Positions 27,060 through 35,922 are shown, counted from the first letter of the stretch. The stretch is 64,000 nucleotides of DNA from Nitrobacteraceae bacterium AZCC 2146 (GCA_036924855.1 JBAGRP010000001.1:6374001-6438000); one strand, 5' to 3'. Numbers and translations: made by a program. Notes: a model not told the origin generated them from the sequence alone.

Positions 27060-28163
27060 TCAGGCGGCTTGTTGCGTGGGTTGGTAGTCGGTGTAGCCGT
27101 GGTCTTCGCCGCCAAAGAGCGTGGCGGGGTTGAAATTGGCGATCGGAAGCCCCTGCACCAGGCGGGCGGGCAGGTCGGGGTTGGCGATAAACGGACGTCC
27201 GAAAGCGACAAGATCCGCGTAACCGCGCTCCAGGACCCAATTGGCCCGCTCGATATCGTATTTGCCGGCCACGATGATCGCACCCTTGAAGCGTGCGCGA
27301 ATCTCTCTGCGAAAATCCTCGGTGAACTGCGGCGCGTCATCCCAGTCGGCCTCGACCAGATGCACGTAGGCAACCTGCTGAGCTTGCAGGAATTCGACTG
27401 CTTCCAGAATTGTGGGCAGGATATCCGGACAAGCCATGCCGCGCGCGGTGAGAAAGGGCGCCAGGCGGATCGCCGTTCGATTTGCGCCGACCTCCGCCGC
27501 CACTTCGGAAATCAGCTCTTTCAGAAATCGCAGACGGTTTTCCCGCGAGCCGCCAAATTCGTCTGTCCGAACGTTCGACGTAGTGCGCAGGAATTGATCG
27601 ATGAGATAGCCGTTGGCGCCGTGGATCTCCGCGCCGTCGAAGCCTGCGTCGATCGCGTTACGCGCGGCGCGCCTGAAGTCCGCAATGATGCCTCGGATCT
27701 CGTCCCTATCCAGAGCTCGCGGCGTTGGACAGTCAACCATTTCCCCCGTTCCCGTCGCTGGGTCCACCTTCCAGACCTTGCCTTCAAACGCCACGGCCGA
27801 GGGCGCAACGGGCAGTTCGCCGTTGTGAAAGTCGGGATGCGACATCCGGCCGACGTGCCACAGCTGCGCGAAGATGCGACCGCCCTCGGCGTGAACCGCC
27901 TGGGTTACCAAACGCCATCCCGCTATCTGTTCGCGGCTGTAGATGCCCGGCGTGAACGAGTAGCCCTTGCCTTGGGGCGAAACCTGGGTCGCTTCGGTGA
28001 CGATGAGCGCGGCCGTGGCGCGCTGCGCATAGTAGCGGGCGTTCATCGCGTTGGGCACATCGCCCGGCTGGGTGCTGCGGGCCCGGGTCATCGGCGCCAT
28101 CACCACACGATGGGACGCTTCGCGGCCGCCGATATGAACCGAGGTGAAAAGAGGGGACGTCAT
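27060..28163 (-). CDS. Old Yellow Enzyme family alkene reductase (NemA-like)
   Basis: A 367-residue FMN-dependent ene-reductase that would use NAD(P)H to reduce electrophilic alkenes, nitrate esters or N-ethylmaleimide. Visible are VVMAPMTRARS (FMN contact Thr), EATQVSPQGKG, AQLWHVGRMSH, the substrate-binding pair in HGANGYLIDQFL (His and Asn), and DEFGGSRENRLRF. The C-terminal FMN phosphate site is DLVAFGRPFIANPDLP. Length matches NemA. It is first in an operon with the SDR downstream, and diverges from a LysR remnant at 28264, which suggests its original regulator has been lost. Confidence 0.93.
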   Translation of the reverse strand: MTSPLFTSVHIGGREASHRVVMAPMTRARSTQPGDVPNAMNARYYAQRATAALIVTEATQVSPQGKGYSFTPGIYSREQIAGWRLVTQAVHAEGGRIFAQLWHVGRMSHPDFHNGELPVAPSAVAFEGKVWKVDPATGTGEMVDCPTPRALDRDEIRGIIADFRRAARNAIDAGFDGAEIHGANGYLIDQFLRTTSNVRTDEFGGSRENRLRFLKELISEVAAEVGANRTAIRLAPFLTARGMACPDILPTILEAVEFLQAQQVAYVHLVEADWDDAPQFTEDFRREIRARFKGAIIVAGKYDIERANWVLERGYADLVAFGRPFIANPDLPARLVQGLPIANFNPATLFGGEDHGYTDYQPTQQAA

Positions 28164-28263
28164 CGCAGGGCTCCTTCTGTTGCCCTCGACTTAAATCTCC
28201 TCGATTTCAGAGCCAATCCCCCGTAGCGGACATACATCCTCCACGTTTTGGAAAGAGCGATTC

Positions 28264-28365
28264 ATGCTGGAGGACATTGGTGAACTTAAGAAATTTGTTC
28301 GATTGCTGCGGCCGGCAACTTCTCCGCCGCGGCGCGCGACATGGTCTGGCGCTCAGCAGAGAATA
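28264..28365 (+). pseudogene. N-terminal remnant of a LysR regulator
   Basis: Starts MLEDIGELKKFVR at 28264, the same opening as the LysR gene at 25277. The continuation needs two frame changes: IAAAGNFSAAARDM is in one other frame and GLALSR in a third. After about 28365 nothing LysR-like can be read. It diverges from the OYE gene across 100 bases, as the intact pair at 25 kb does, so it was probably the OYE regulator. The following 240 bases to the truncated integrase have no recognisable content and mark a junction. Confidence 0.7.
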
Positions 28366-28603
28366 TGTTCAATCTCCCAGGCGAACTTCCTTGGGCGGCT
28401 CATTCAGGACATTAGAACCCATGGGGTGCTCGAGAGATTCTGCGGCGGGCGAGGGCATGGAAATACGTCGCCATAAGCGGCAATACCTGCACATGCTCAT
28501 TAATCGGGCGTTCGAACTGTGGTCATCGCTCGTCGGCGACGAAGGTCACCGCGGCGTCGCTGGAGAGCAACGTTTGGGACGCGAGGGCCGTGGGTTCTAT
28601 CGC

Positions 28604-29656
28604 TCAAGCGGCTGACGAAGTGGCGTTGTCGGGGTCATACTCGATATTCATCGTTCCGAATGCAGCTCTAATGGTATCAGCGACATAACTTGGAGCGAGA
28701 TGGCCGTAATGTTTTTCAACCATTCTTGTATCCGAATGGCCCAGTTGTTTCGCGATGACGGCAAGAGGCACCGCCTTCATTGCCAGCCGTGACGCATAAG
28801 TGTGGCGGAGACCATGGAAAGTGATGGAAGCTAACTGAGCAGCCTTGACCGCGTCTTGCATGGGCCGTTGCTGATCCGAGTGTGACCACGCAGCTCCGTT
28901 TGGGCGCGTAAAGATCTGTTCTGAATTTGGCCTGTCCTTCGTCTCGTTCTCGAAAAAACGCGCCCCTTCTGACGGTAATGCAACATGGCGTGATTTGCCG
29001 GACTTGCTGACCCTTACCAAGATCGTTCCAGAATCTCGGCTAAAGTCTTCACATGTAAGCGTGCACAATTCGCCATAGCGGCAGCCAGTCAAAAGCGCCG
29101 CCATAACCATCTTACGAAAATGGGAGGGGCACGCCGCCACAAGCCTTCGAGTCTCATCATCCGAAAGATAGCGTTGCCGGGCTAAATCCACCTCCCTGAA
29201 TGCTCGCACGCGATCCCAGGCGGCGTCGGATGACACGTGTCCCTCATTCCGAGCGTGATTCAACGCAGCTTTCAAGATTATGAGAACGCGATTGGCTGTG
29301 GCCGACCGCTTCCGTGAATCCAACTTGACGCTAATTTTCCTGACGATCGCCGGTTGACCCCGCTTACCTCTTACCGCCGGCTCACTTTTAGCAATGTCGC
29401 TATGCCATTGTTCCAAGCGTTTGCGGGTGAGCTTAACGATCGCAACTGGCCCGAGCTGGCGTTCAATGTGAGTTCGCGCGGAACTTTTCATCTTGCCTAA
29501 CGCTTTGCCGCCCCGACGCGAATAGGCCGCAAAATAATCATCTAACGCCGTGCCAACCGTTATCGGCTCATCAGATACGACGTCGCCCTGAGAGGCCGCA
29601 TCGGAGAGTATCGTATTGCAATGTGGGCGCTCGTGCCGTTCAGACCTAACCCACTT
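28604..29656 (-). pseudogene. N-terminally truncated tyrosine recombinase (phage integrase)
   Basis: The catalytic half is intact: LLTGCRYGELCTL (Arg I), HGLRHTYASRL (His-x-x-Arg) and LGHSDTRMVEKHYGHL (Tyr nucleophile). The core-binding domain is also present: ITVGTALDDYFAAY upstream and ARTHIERQLGPVAIVKLTRK from the ATG at 29491. The open frame continues upstream of that ATG to about 29656 with no ATG, GTG or TTG start, and its last codons lie inside the 3' end of the next integrase gene. The N-terminal arm-binding domain and start are therefore gone, replaced where the second integrase gene begins. The 295-residue form from 29491 might still be made but would lack arm binding. Confidence 0.82.
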
Positions 29657-30869
29657 TCAATAGCGGAGCTACCCGCTCACCTTCCTTGGCCATGGCGGCA
29701 ATATGGTCTGCCCACCACTGCATCATTCGCCGACGATCAGGCATCCACTCTGCAGCGTTATAAGCGCGGCGTACTTCGTTTCTTTCGACATGCGCAAGCT
29801 GGCGTTCGATCCAGTCACGGTTGAAAAGATTGCTTTCATTCAAGATCGTGGAAGCTACGCTTCGGAAGCCGTGCGTGGTCGCGCGGCCGTGATATCCCAT
29901 TCGGTAGAGGGCATAGAGCATCGTGTTGCTAGACATGCAGCCTTCCTTGCCTGGTGATGGGAAGATACTGGGACTGCCGCGCGACAGGCCGCGTAGTTCG
30001 CGTAAAATTGCGACTGCTTGACTTGATAGCGGCACCAGATGCTCAAGTCGCATTTTCATCCGTTCGGCCGGGACGCGCCACTGAGGTGACGTTTCATCAA
30101 GGTTCTCAAGTTCGTTCCACTGCCCAGCGCGCAACTCTGTTGTTCTCAGAAACGTCAAGGTCACGAGCTTCAACGCGAGTTTAGTTTGCGATTCGCCGCT
30201 GTAGGTCTCCAACGTTCGCAAGAACGTGGGCAGTTCGACAAGAGGCATCGCTCTGTGACGCTGCGGTTCGCCCGTTGCCCGTAGTGCGTCCTTGAGATCT
30301 GCGGAAGGATCCCGTTTCGCTCGGCTTGTCACAATCGCGAAACGGAAGATCTGGCCGATAAGTTGCTTCAATCGGCGCGCCGTTTCGTTCACACCACGCT
30401 TCTCTACCTTCCGCAGCATGTCCAGCAGCTCCGGTGGTTCCAGTTCGGCAATCGGACGCCGACCAATAGCGGGGAAGACATCGGCCTCTAGACGCCGGAG
30501 GATTTGGCCAGCGTAATATGGCGTCCGAGCGCCCTTCCAATTTTCGTGCCATTCGCGCGCGACCGCTTCGAAGGTGTTTTCGGTGGCAATCTTGGCAGCC
30601 CGTTTGCGCTCCCGTTTGACCGAGGAAGGATCGACGTTGGCAGCTAGACTGCGCCTTGCATCGTCTCGCGCAGCGCGAGCTTCGGTAAGTCCAACGGCCG
30701 GATAGACGCCAAGCGCAAGTGTGCGTTGTTTGCCATGCCACCGATATGCCAGGCGCCAGTACTTCGCTCCGGCCGCATTGACCAATAGATGCAGACCGCC
30801 GCCATCAGAAAGCTTGTGTGGTTTGATTTGGCCCTTCGCATTTCGGCACCTCACATCGGTCAATGGCAT
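29646..30869 (-). CDS. P4-type tyrosine integrase (DUF4102 + catalytic domain)
   Basis: A 407-residue site-specific recombinase that would integrate and excise a genomic island at a tRNA 3' end. Residues 1-95 form the DUF4102 arm-binding domain (LSDGGGLHLLVNAAGAKYWR then LAYRWHGKQ), and 105-185 the core-binding domain. The catalytic domain carries Arg in FLRTTELRAGQWNEL, HGFRSVASTIL (His-x-x-Arg; Lys in the beta hairpin is not certain) and the nucleophile in EVRRAYNAAEW. Length is typical. Its 5' end lies 186 bases from the CCA end of the tRNA-Ile2-like gene and it reads away from it, the usual layout of a tRNA-targeted island. It looks intact. Confidence 0.93.
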   Translation of the reverse strand: MPLTDVRCRNAKGQIKPHKLSDGGGLHLLVNAAGAKYWRLAYRWHGKQRTLALGVYPAVGLTEARAARDDARRSLAANVDPSSVKRERKRAAKIATENTFEAVAREWHENWKGARTPYYAGQILRRLEADVFPAIGRRPIAELEPPELLDMLRKVEKRGVNETARRLKQLIGQIFRFAIVTSRAKRDPSADLKDALRATGEPQRHRAMPLVELPTFLRTLETYSGESQTKLALKLVTLTFLRTTELRAGQWNELENLDETSPQWRVPAERMKMRLEHLVPLSSQAVAILRELRGLSRGSPSIFPSPGKEGCMSSNTMLYALYRMGYHGRATTHGFRSVASTILNESNLFNRDWIERQLAHVERNEVRRAYNAAEWMPDRRRMMQWWADHIAAMAKEGERVAPLLKVG

Positions 30870-30918
30870 GTTGGTATCTCGCTGTCGGCACAGATATTAT
30901 GCCAACAAACATACCAAC
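30870..30918. promoter_or_regulatory. Inverted repeat at the integrase start
   Basis: GTTGGTAT (30870-30877) and ATACCAAC (30911-30918) form a perfect 8-base inverted repeat directly upstream of the integrase ATG at 30869. It could be an operator for autoregulation or an integrase-binding site. Confidence 0.45.
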
Positions 30919-30947
30919 AAAGTCGCCGGATGTCAGCATGCAGAATG

Positions 30948-31046
30948 CGGACATTAGTGGACGCTAATGGATTGAGATATCACTGCAGGAGAAGGGTTTC
31001 TGCTTACGTTGCCGACTGGCTGTGGATGCTTGCGGACGTTCGTGGA
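30948..31046. repeat. Direct repeats and dyad beside the tRNA (candidate integrase arm sites)
   Basis: GCGGACATTAGTGGA at about 30948-30962 and GCGGACGTTCGTGGA at about 31032-31046 share 13 of 15 bases in the same orientation. The first overlaps a CATTAG-N6-CTAATG dyad (30952-30969). Repeats of this size between an integrase gene and a tRNA 3' end fit arm-type binding sites next to the crossover core. Confidence 0.45.
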
Positions 31047-31055
31047 TAGTAGATA

Positions 31056-31131
31056 TGGTGGGCCCGGCAGGACTCGAACCTGCAACCAGACCGTTATGAG
31101 CGGCCGGCTCTAACCATTGAGCTACAGGCCC
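31056..31131 (-). tRNA. tRNA with CAU anticodon, probably tRNA-Ile2
   Basis: The minus strand folds as a 76-base tRNA with encoded CCA (plus-strand TGG at 31056-31058). The acceptor stem pairs GGGCCTG with CGGGCCC, the T-arm is GCAGG-TTCGAGT-CCTGC and the anticodon loop is CTCATAA, with CAU at 31096-31098. The anticodon-stem context CGCTCATAACG resembles the minor isoleucine tRNA (CAU read after lysidine modification by TilS) more than elongator Met, which usually has AATCATAAT in this group. The 3' end faces the integrase gene and is the likely attachment site of the island to its left. Confidence 0.9.
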
Positions 31132-31321
31132 CGCCGGGCGTCGCGGGCGAGCGCTGCGGTGCCAGCACCCCTTACATGGCCGGCCGCGATCCGGCAATGC
31201 CGCGTTCCCCATGGGAACTTCGCCGATGTCGATAGGTCCCGGATCTGCGGAGCAGCGCAGGCCAGACGATGCTTCGCATCGCAGGGCTGCACCGCGTCCG
31301 GGACACGGAGCCTGGGTCTTT

Positions 31322-32284
31322 TCAGTCCACCGACACCCCCGAAAACTCCACCACCTTGCGCCATTTCTCGGTCTCGTCGGCGACGAGGTTGCCGAACTCC
31401 GCGGGTGTCATCGGCTTTGGCAGGCCGCCGACCTCGCCGAGCCTTGCCACCAGTTTCGGATCTTTCAGCGCTTCGCCAACTGCCTTGTTGAGAATTTCGA
31501 CAATCTCCGGCGGCGTGCCCTTGGGCGCGGAGATGCCGTAGAAGCCCACCGATTCAAAGCCCGGCACGGTCTCGGCGATCGCCGGCACGTCGGGTACGCT
31601 GGGCCATCGTTGCGGCGAGGTGACGCCGAGTGCACGTACGGTGCCGCCGCGCGCTTGCTCCAGCGCCGAGGGCAGGTTGTCGAAGATCAACTGCACCTTG
31701 TTGGAGATGATGTCGGGAAACGCGATCGCCGAGCCGCGATACGGCACATGGATCATGTCGCACTTGGTCAGCGCCTTGAACAGCTCCGCCGACATGTGCA
31801 CCGAGGTGCCGTTGCCGGATGAAGCGTAGGACACCTTGCCGGGATTGGCCTTGCAGTAGTCGATGAACTCCTGGACGGTTTTGGCCGGCATCGCGTTCGA
31901 CACCACCAGCATGTTGGTCAGCTGCATGATGCTGGCGACCGGCACGGTGTCGCGGATGAAGTCATAGGGCAGCTTCTTGTACAGTGAGGCGGAGATCGCG
32001 TTGTTCGGCGCGACGAACAATAGCGTGTAGCCGTCCGGTGGCGAGTTGACGGCGGCCGCCGCGGCGAGATTGCCGCCGGAGCCGGCGCGGTTCTCCACCA
32101 CGAATTGCTGGCCGAAACGCTCGGACAGCCACTGCGCCATGATGCGCGCCACGATATCGACCGGTCCGCCGGCCGCAAAGCCGATCAGCCAGCGCACCGG
32201 GCGATTGGGGTAGTCGGAGGCGGAGGCAGGTGCGGCTGCGAGGCAGACGAGACACAGGACAGCGGCGCGCCAGAAAGCGATCAT
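31322..32284 (-). CDS. Tripartite tricarboxylate transporter substrate-binding protein (Bug family)
   Basis: A 320-residue periplasmic binding protein. The signal peptide covers residues 1-24 (ending ASA), followed by the family opening YPNRPVRWLIGFAAGGPVDI and later RAGSGGNLAAAAAVNSPPDG, YKKLPYDFIRD, SYASSGNGTSVHMSAELF and PYRGSAIAFPDI. ATG 32284 is fixed by AGGAAT just upstream; the open frame runs on for 81 meaningless codons. Bug proteins bind carboxylates for TctAB-type carriers, but no tctA or tctB gene is nearby, so it is an orphan receptor that must work with permeases elsewhere or as a sensor. It diverges from the TAXI gene. Confidence 0.9.
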   Translation of the reverse strand: MIAFWRAAVLCLVCLAAAPASASDYPNRPVRWLIGFAAGGPVDIVARIMAQWLSERFGQQFVVENRAGSGGNLAAAAAVNSPPDGYTLLFVAPNNAISASLYKKLPYDFIRDTVPVASIMQLTNMLVVSNAMPAKTVQEFIDYCKANPGKVSYASSGNGTSVHMSAELFKALTKCDMIHVPYRGSAIAFPDIISNKVQLIFDNLPSALEQARGGTVRALGVTSPQRWPSVPDVPAIAETVPGFESVGFYGISAPKGTPPEIVEILNKAVGEALKDPKLVARLGEVGGLPKPMTPAEFGNLVADETEKWRKVVEFSGVSVD

Positions 32285-32426
32285 GATTCCTCCCAAATAT
32301 TTTGCCGCTGCGTCTGTGCACAACGTCCCTCGACCGGGCTTTGCCGCCCGTTGCCGGCATGCTTTCATAGAATTCGGAATTTGCCTACAAGCGTTGCGAC
32401 CTAGGCGCGACGATCGAGGACGTCCT

Positions 32427-33386
32427 ATGAAAATCATCGCATTGATTTGCGCGGCCGCGCTGATCGCTGGCAGCGCTGTGGCGCAAGACGGAGGAAAGCC
32501 CATTCCCACCACCCTTAGTCTCGGCACCGCGACGCCCGGCGGCGGTTTTCCGCTCTATGGCGGCGCCTTCGCAGAGGTCATGAACAAGGCCGATCCGACC
32601 CTGACGATCGAACCGCGCGCCACCAAGGGCAGTACCGAGAACATCCCGCTGCTCGAAGCGGGCCAGCTCGACGTCGCATTGGTGGCGGGCGAGCCGGCCT
32701 ATGAGGCCTTCAAGGGCATCGGCCGCCCGGCCACGAAGCTGAAGATTATCACCGCGCTGTATTCTAACCCCGGCATGTTCGTGGTGCGCGCCGACAGCCC
32801 GTACAAGACGATCCGCGATCTGGTCGGCAAGCCGATCGCGTTCGGTGCGAAGGGGTCCGGCCTCGTCATCCTGTCGCGCTATGTGCTGGACGGGCTCGGC
32901 CTCAACCAGGACAAGGATTTCCAGGCCATCTATCTCGACCATGCAGGTGACGGACCGGCGATGGTGCAGGACGGCCGCGCGGCGGCGCTGTGGGGCGCCG
33001 GCCTCGGCTGGCCCGGCTTCAAGACCATGAGCGAAAGCCCGGGCGGTGCCCGCTTCATCGCGCCGGATGCTGCGGAGATCGCGCTAATCCGCGCCAAGCA
33101 CACCTTCCTGAAGCCGATGGTGGTGGCGCCCGGCAGTTATCCGAACCAGCCCGCGCCAATCGACTCGGTGGGCTCGTGGAGTTTCATCCTCGCCCGCGAG
33201 ACGTTGCCCGACGATATCGCCTACCGGCTGGCGAAGACACTGCACGGCGCCGAGGCTGCGTTCGGCGACAAGCTGGCGCAGGCGAAGGAGACCACCGCGG
33301 TGAACACGGTGGCGGCGGCGCCGAGCATCGAGCTGATTCATCCCGGCGTGCTGAAGTATTTTAGAGAGATTGGACTGGTGAAGTAG
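32427..33386 (+). CDS. TAXI-family TRAP transporter solute-binding protein
   Basis: A 319-residue exported binding protein with a signal peptide (residues 1-19, ending AVA). SLGTATPGGGFPLYGGAFAE is the TAXI-type opening; IEPRATKGSTENIPLLEAGQ, DVALVAGEPA and YSNPGMFVVRADSPYKTIRD follow the family pattern. ATG 32427 has GAGGA 7 bases upstream. TAXI proteins feed 4TM-12TM fused TRAP permeases, which are absent here. It diverges from the Bug-family gene and converges on an ABC-type binding protein, so three receptors without permeases stand together. Confidence 0.87.
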   Translation: MKIIALICAAALIAGSAVAQDGGKPIPTTLSLGTATPGGGFPLYGGAFAEVMNKADPTLTIEPRATKGSTENIPLLEAGQLDVALVAGEPAYEAFKGIGRPATKLKIITALYSNPGMFVVRADSPYKTIRDLVGKPIAFGAKGSGLVILSRYVLDGLGLNQDKDFQAIYLDHAGDGPAMVQDGRAAALWGAGLGWPGFKTMSESPGGARFIAPDAAEIALIRAKHTFLKPMVVAPGSYPNQPAPIDSVGSWSFILARETLPDDIAYRLAKTLHGAEAAFGDKLAQAKETTAVNTVAAAPSIELIHPGVLKYFREIGLVK

Positions 33387-33405
33387 AGTTTCGTCACATC
33401 GCGGA

Positions 33406-33472
33406 ATCCATACTCCCTGCCGTGGTTATGGATTCCGGGTTCGCCCGCAACGATGCTCGCGCCCCGGAATGA
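33406..33472. repeat. Dispersed intergenic repeat with GGAATCCATA / TATGGATTCC arms
   Basis: Between two convergent genes, GGAATCCATA and TATGGATTCC form an inverted repeat around a short loop, followed by CGGGTTCGC and CCCCGGAATGACGGG. A related copy follows ligD near 57057-57130. I recall this as a common intergenic element in Bradyrhizobium and Rhodopseudomonas. It can also act as a bidirectional terminator here. Confidence 0.6.
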
Positions 33473-33500
33473 CGGGAGTATTGCTCCAAGCCCTATTCGA

Positions 33501-34709
33501 TCACTTCTTCCCCAAGACACACGCCGGGTCGGGCGGCCCAAATGCATCCTCGCCGGAGATGCGCGCCAAAATCTGGTAGTAGTCCCACGGATATTTCGAC
33601 TCCTCGGGCTTCTTGACCTGCACCAGCATCAAATCGTGCACCATCAGCCCGTCCTCGCGCAGTTTGCCGTTGCGGGCAAAAAAATCCTCGATCGGCTTTT
33701 CACGCATCTTCGCGGCCACTTTCAGCGGCTCGTCGGTGCCTGAATCCTTGATGGCGTTGAGATAGACCATGACAGAGGAATACACGCCGGCCTGCCACAT
33801 GGTCGGCATCCGCTTCATTTTCGCGAAATAGCGCTTCGACCATTCGCGGGTCTTGTCGTCCATGTCCCAGTAGAACGCGGTGGTCAGCAGCAGGCCCTGC
33901 GCGGTGGGCAGGCCCATGGAATCGATGTCGGTGATCAGCGCCAGCAACGCGGCCATCTGCTGGCCACCTTTAAAAATGCCGAACTCACCGGCGGTTTTTA
34001 TTTCGTTGATGTTGTTCGGCGGTCCGCCGGCGATGCCGATGATTTTTGCTTTCGAGGCTTGCGCCTGCAGCACGAAGGAGGACAGGTCGGAAGTGCCGAA
34101 GGGCGGCCGGGCCGCGCCCAGCACCTTGCCGCCGTTCTTCGTGATGACCGCGGAAGCGTCGCGCTCCAGCGCGTGGCCGAAGGCGATATCGTCGGTGATG
34201 AAGTACCAGGAATCGCCGCCGCGCTTCACCACTTCCTGCGCGGTGCCGACCGCCAGCGCGCGGGTGTCGAACACCCACTGCATCGTATAGGGCGAGCAGA
34301 ATTTGCCGTGGAAATCCGCGGCGCCGGTGGAATGGGTGATGAACAGCTTCTTGCGATCGTTGGCAACGTTCTGCACGGCAAGGCCGACCGCGGACACCGG
34401 CACATCGACGATCAGGTCGACCTGATCGACATCGTACCAGCGCCGCGCCAGACCGGCGCCGATATCGGGCTTCAACTGGTGATCGCCGACGATGACGCTG
34501 ATAGGCTTGCCGAGCACGCTGCCGCCGAAGTCCTCCACCGCCATCTGCGCTGCGGTGACCGAGCCCTGGCCTGATGGCGTTGAGGCCGGGCCGTTCATGT
34601 CGGTGAGCACGCCTATCTTGACGACGTCGTCGGAGATTTGCGCGGACGCGGCGGAAGACAACAACGCCCATGCGAAGGCGCCGATGACGGATAGTTTTGT
34701 GATGCGCAT
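33501..34709 (-). CDS. ABC transporter substrate-binding protein (branched-chain amino acid / HAAT type)
   Basis: A 402-residue periplasmic binding protein with signal peptide ending ASA near residue 23. VKIGVLTDMNGPASTPSGQG opens the type I fold used for branched-chain amino acids, amides and aromatic acids; VDLIVDVPVSAVGLAVQNVA, FITHSTGAADFHG and TDDIAFGHALERDA follow. Bradyrhizobium genomes carry dozens of such receptors, many for aromatic acids. No permease or ATPase gene is nearby. The gene is followed by mobA in the convergent-free direction (its start faces mobA's end by 53 bases). The substrate cannot be read. Confidence 0.9.
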   Translation of the reverse strand: MRITKLSVIGAFAWALLSSAASAQISDDVVKIGVLTDMNGPASTPSGQGSVTAAQMAVEDFGGSVLGKPISVIVGDHQLKPDIGAGLARRWYDVDQVDLIVDVPVSAVGLAVQNVANDRKKLFITHSTGAADFHGKFCSPYTMQWVFDTRALAVGTAQEVVKRGGDSWYFITDDIAFGHALERDASAVITKNGGKVLGAARPPFGTSDLSSFVLQAQASKAKIIGIAGGPPNNINEIKTAGEFGIFKGGQQMAALLALITDIDSMGLPTAQGLLLTTAFYWDMDDKTREWSKRYFAKMKRMPTMWQAGVYSSVMVYLNAIKDSGTDEPLKVAAKMREKPIEDFFARNGKLREDGLMVHDLMLVQVKKPEESKYPWDYYQILARISGEDAFGPPDPACVLGKK

Positions 34710-34762
34710 TGCTTTCTCCCTGATCGCGGCGCTTTGGCCGCTTGATTGGGCGAGAGCTTAGG

Positions 34763-35401
34763 TCAGGCGTTGTCGTCGAGCAATGCGAGCCGCTCCGCTT
34801 CGGCGATATCGTCCATCGTGTTGGCGTTGAAGAACGGATCGAGCGGCGCGGCAGGCCACTCCACCGTGGCCAGCCGGTAGCGCGCGGTCCAGCGGCCGAC
34901 CTTTCTGATACTCTCGACCACCAGTGCGTGGCGCAGCTCGTCGCGCAGGTCGACGCTCCACAGGCCGATCACCGGATGCGATTGCCCGGCGGAGGCTGCG
35001 ACGGCGAGCTGCGCGTTCTCCGCGATGCGGGCGCGATGCAGTCTGGCGACAAGATCGCGCGGCAGGAACGGGCAATCCGCGGCGGTGCTGAGAATCCATT
35101 GTACGTCCGGCCGGTTTGCCGCGGTCCAGTCCAGCGCGGCGAGGATGCCGGCGAGGGGACCGGGGAAATCGGCGATATCGTCGGCAATGACCGGCAGGCC
35201 AAACGCCTTGAAGCGGGCGGGATCGCCATTGGCGTTGAGGATCAGGCCGTCGCATTGCGGCGTGAGACGATCGATGACGCGGTCGAGAATCGTGCGGCCG
35301 CCGATCTCGCGCATCGGCTTGTCGCCGCCGCCCATGCGGCGCGCGAGGCCGCCGGCGAGCAGGACGCCGGGCGTAGCCGGTATTTCCGCATTCGTCGTCA
35401 T
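34763..35401 (-). CDS. mobA: Molybdenum cofactor guanylyltransferase
   Basis: A 212-residue enzyme that attaches GMP to molybdopterin to make MGD. The signature [16 protein letters not shown] is near residue 13, with the invariant Lys of nucleotide binding; [18 protein letters not shown] carries the metal-binding Asp near 100, and NANTMDDI closes the active site. The start is uncertain: ATG 35401 aligns with relatives (MTTN), while ATG 35413 has a better-spaced GGAA. It diverges from the tusA-like gene across about 70 bases. Both concern sulfur- or molybdenum-cofactor chemistry, which makes the pairing sensible. Confidence 0.92.
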   Translation of the reverse strand: MTTNAEIPATPGVLLAGGLARRMGGGDKPMREIGGRTILDRVIDRLTPQCDGLILNANGDPARFKAFGLPVIADDIADFPGPLAGILAALDWTAANRPDVQWILSTAADCPFLPRDLVARLHRARIAENAQLAVAASAGQSHPVIGLWSVDLRDELRHALVVESIRKVGRWTARYRLATVEWPAAPLDPFFNANTMDDIAEAERLALLDDNA

Positions 35402-35470
35402 GACCTGCTGCATAGGACATTCCGCGCCGGGCGGATATAACGCAGCCGCACCCGACGGAATTTTAGCGCG

Positions 35471-35707
35471 ATGATCACCACCAAACTCGACCTCACCGGA
35501 CTGAAATGTCCGTTGCCCGCACTGATGACCCGCAAGGCCCTGAAGCGGCTCGCCGCCGGCGAGCGGCTGGAGGTGTACTGCACGGATCCGCTGGCGGTGA
35601 TCGATATTCCCGCGCTGGTGTTGCAAGGCGGCGATCATGTCGAACTCACCGAACGCAGCGGCGATGCGACCGTTTTTCTGATCGAGAAACGGAATGGGGC
35701 GATTTAG
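35471..35707 (+). CDS. TusA-like sulfurtransferase
   Basis: A 78-residue protein of the TusA/YedF/SirA fold. The sulfur-carrying cysteine lies in [19 protein letters not shown], and [20 protein letters not shown] carries a second cysteine found in many relatives. TusA proteins pass persulfide sulfur to tRNA thiolation, molybdenum-cofactor synthesis or sulfur oxidation. Divergence from mobA suggests the cofactor branch, though this is inference. Length and start are normal. Confidence 0.9.
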   Translation: MITTKLDLTGLKCPLPALMTRKALKRLAAGERLEVYCTDPLAVIDIPALVLQGGDHVELTERSGDATVFLIEKRNGAI

Positions 35708-35922
35708 AAACGCGATTGAGTTGTTGCGATGCAACGGGAATCGTTGAGAAAAATCGACATCTGATACCTTTTAACTATCGACTCCCGGACCAGCTTCTGG
35801 CCCATTTGTGATGGACGCGCTGCACGGCTGGATTCATTCGGCGTGCGGCAGGGGAATTGAAACATCACCAGTTCAGACGGCAGACCGCTCTGTAAAAGGC
35901 GGCTGCAGGGGAGGCTTTATTC

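Noticed and set aside
27069..28226. 385-codon open frame antisense to the OYE gene
   Set aside because: Shadow of a well-supported coding sequence; no motifs or ribosome-binding site.
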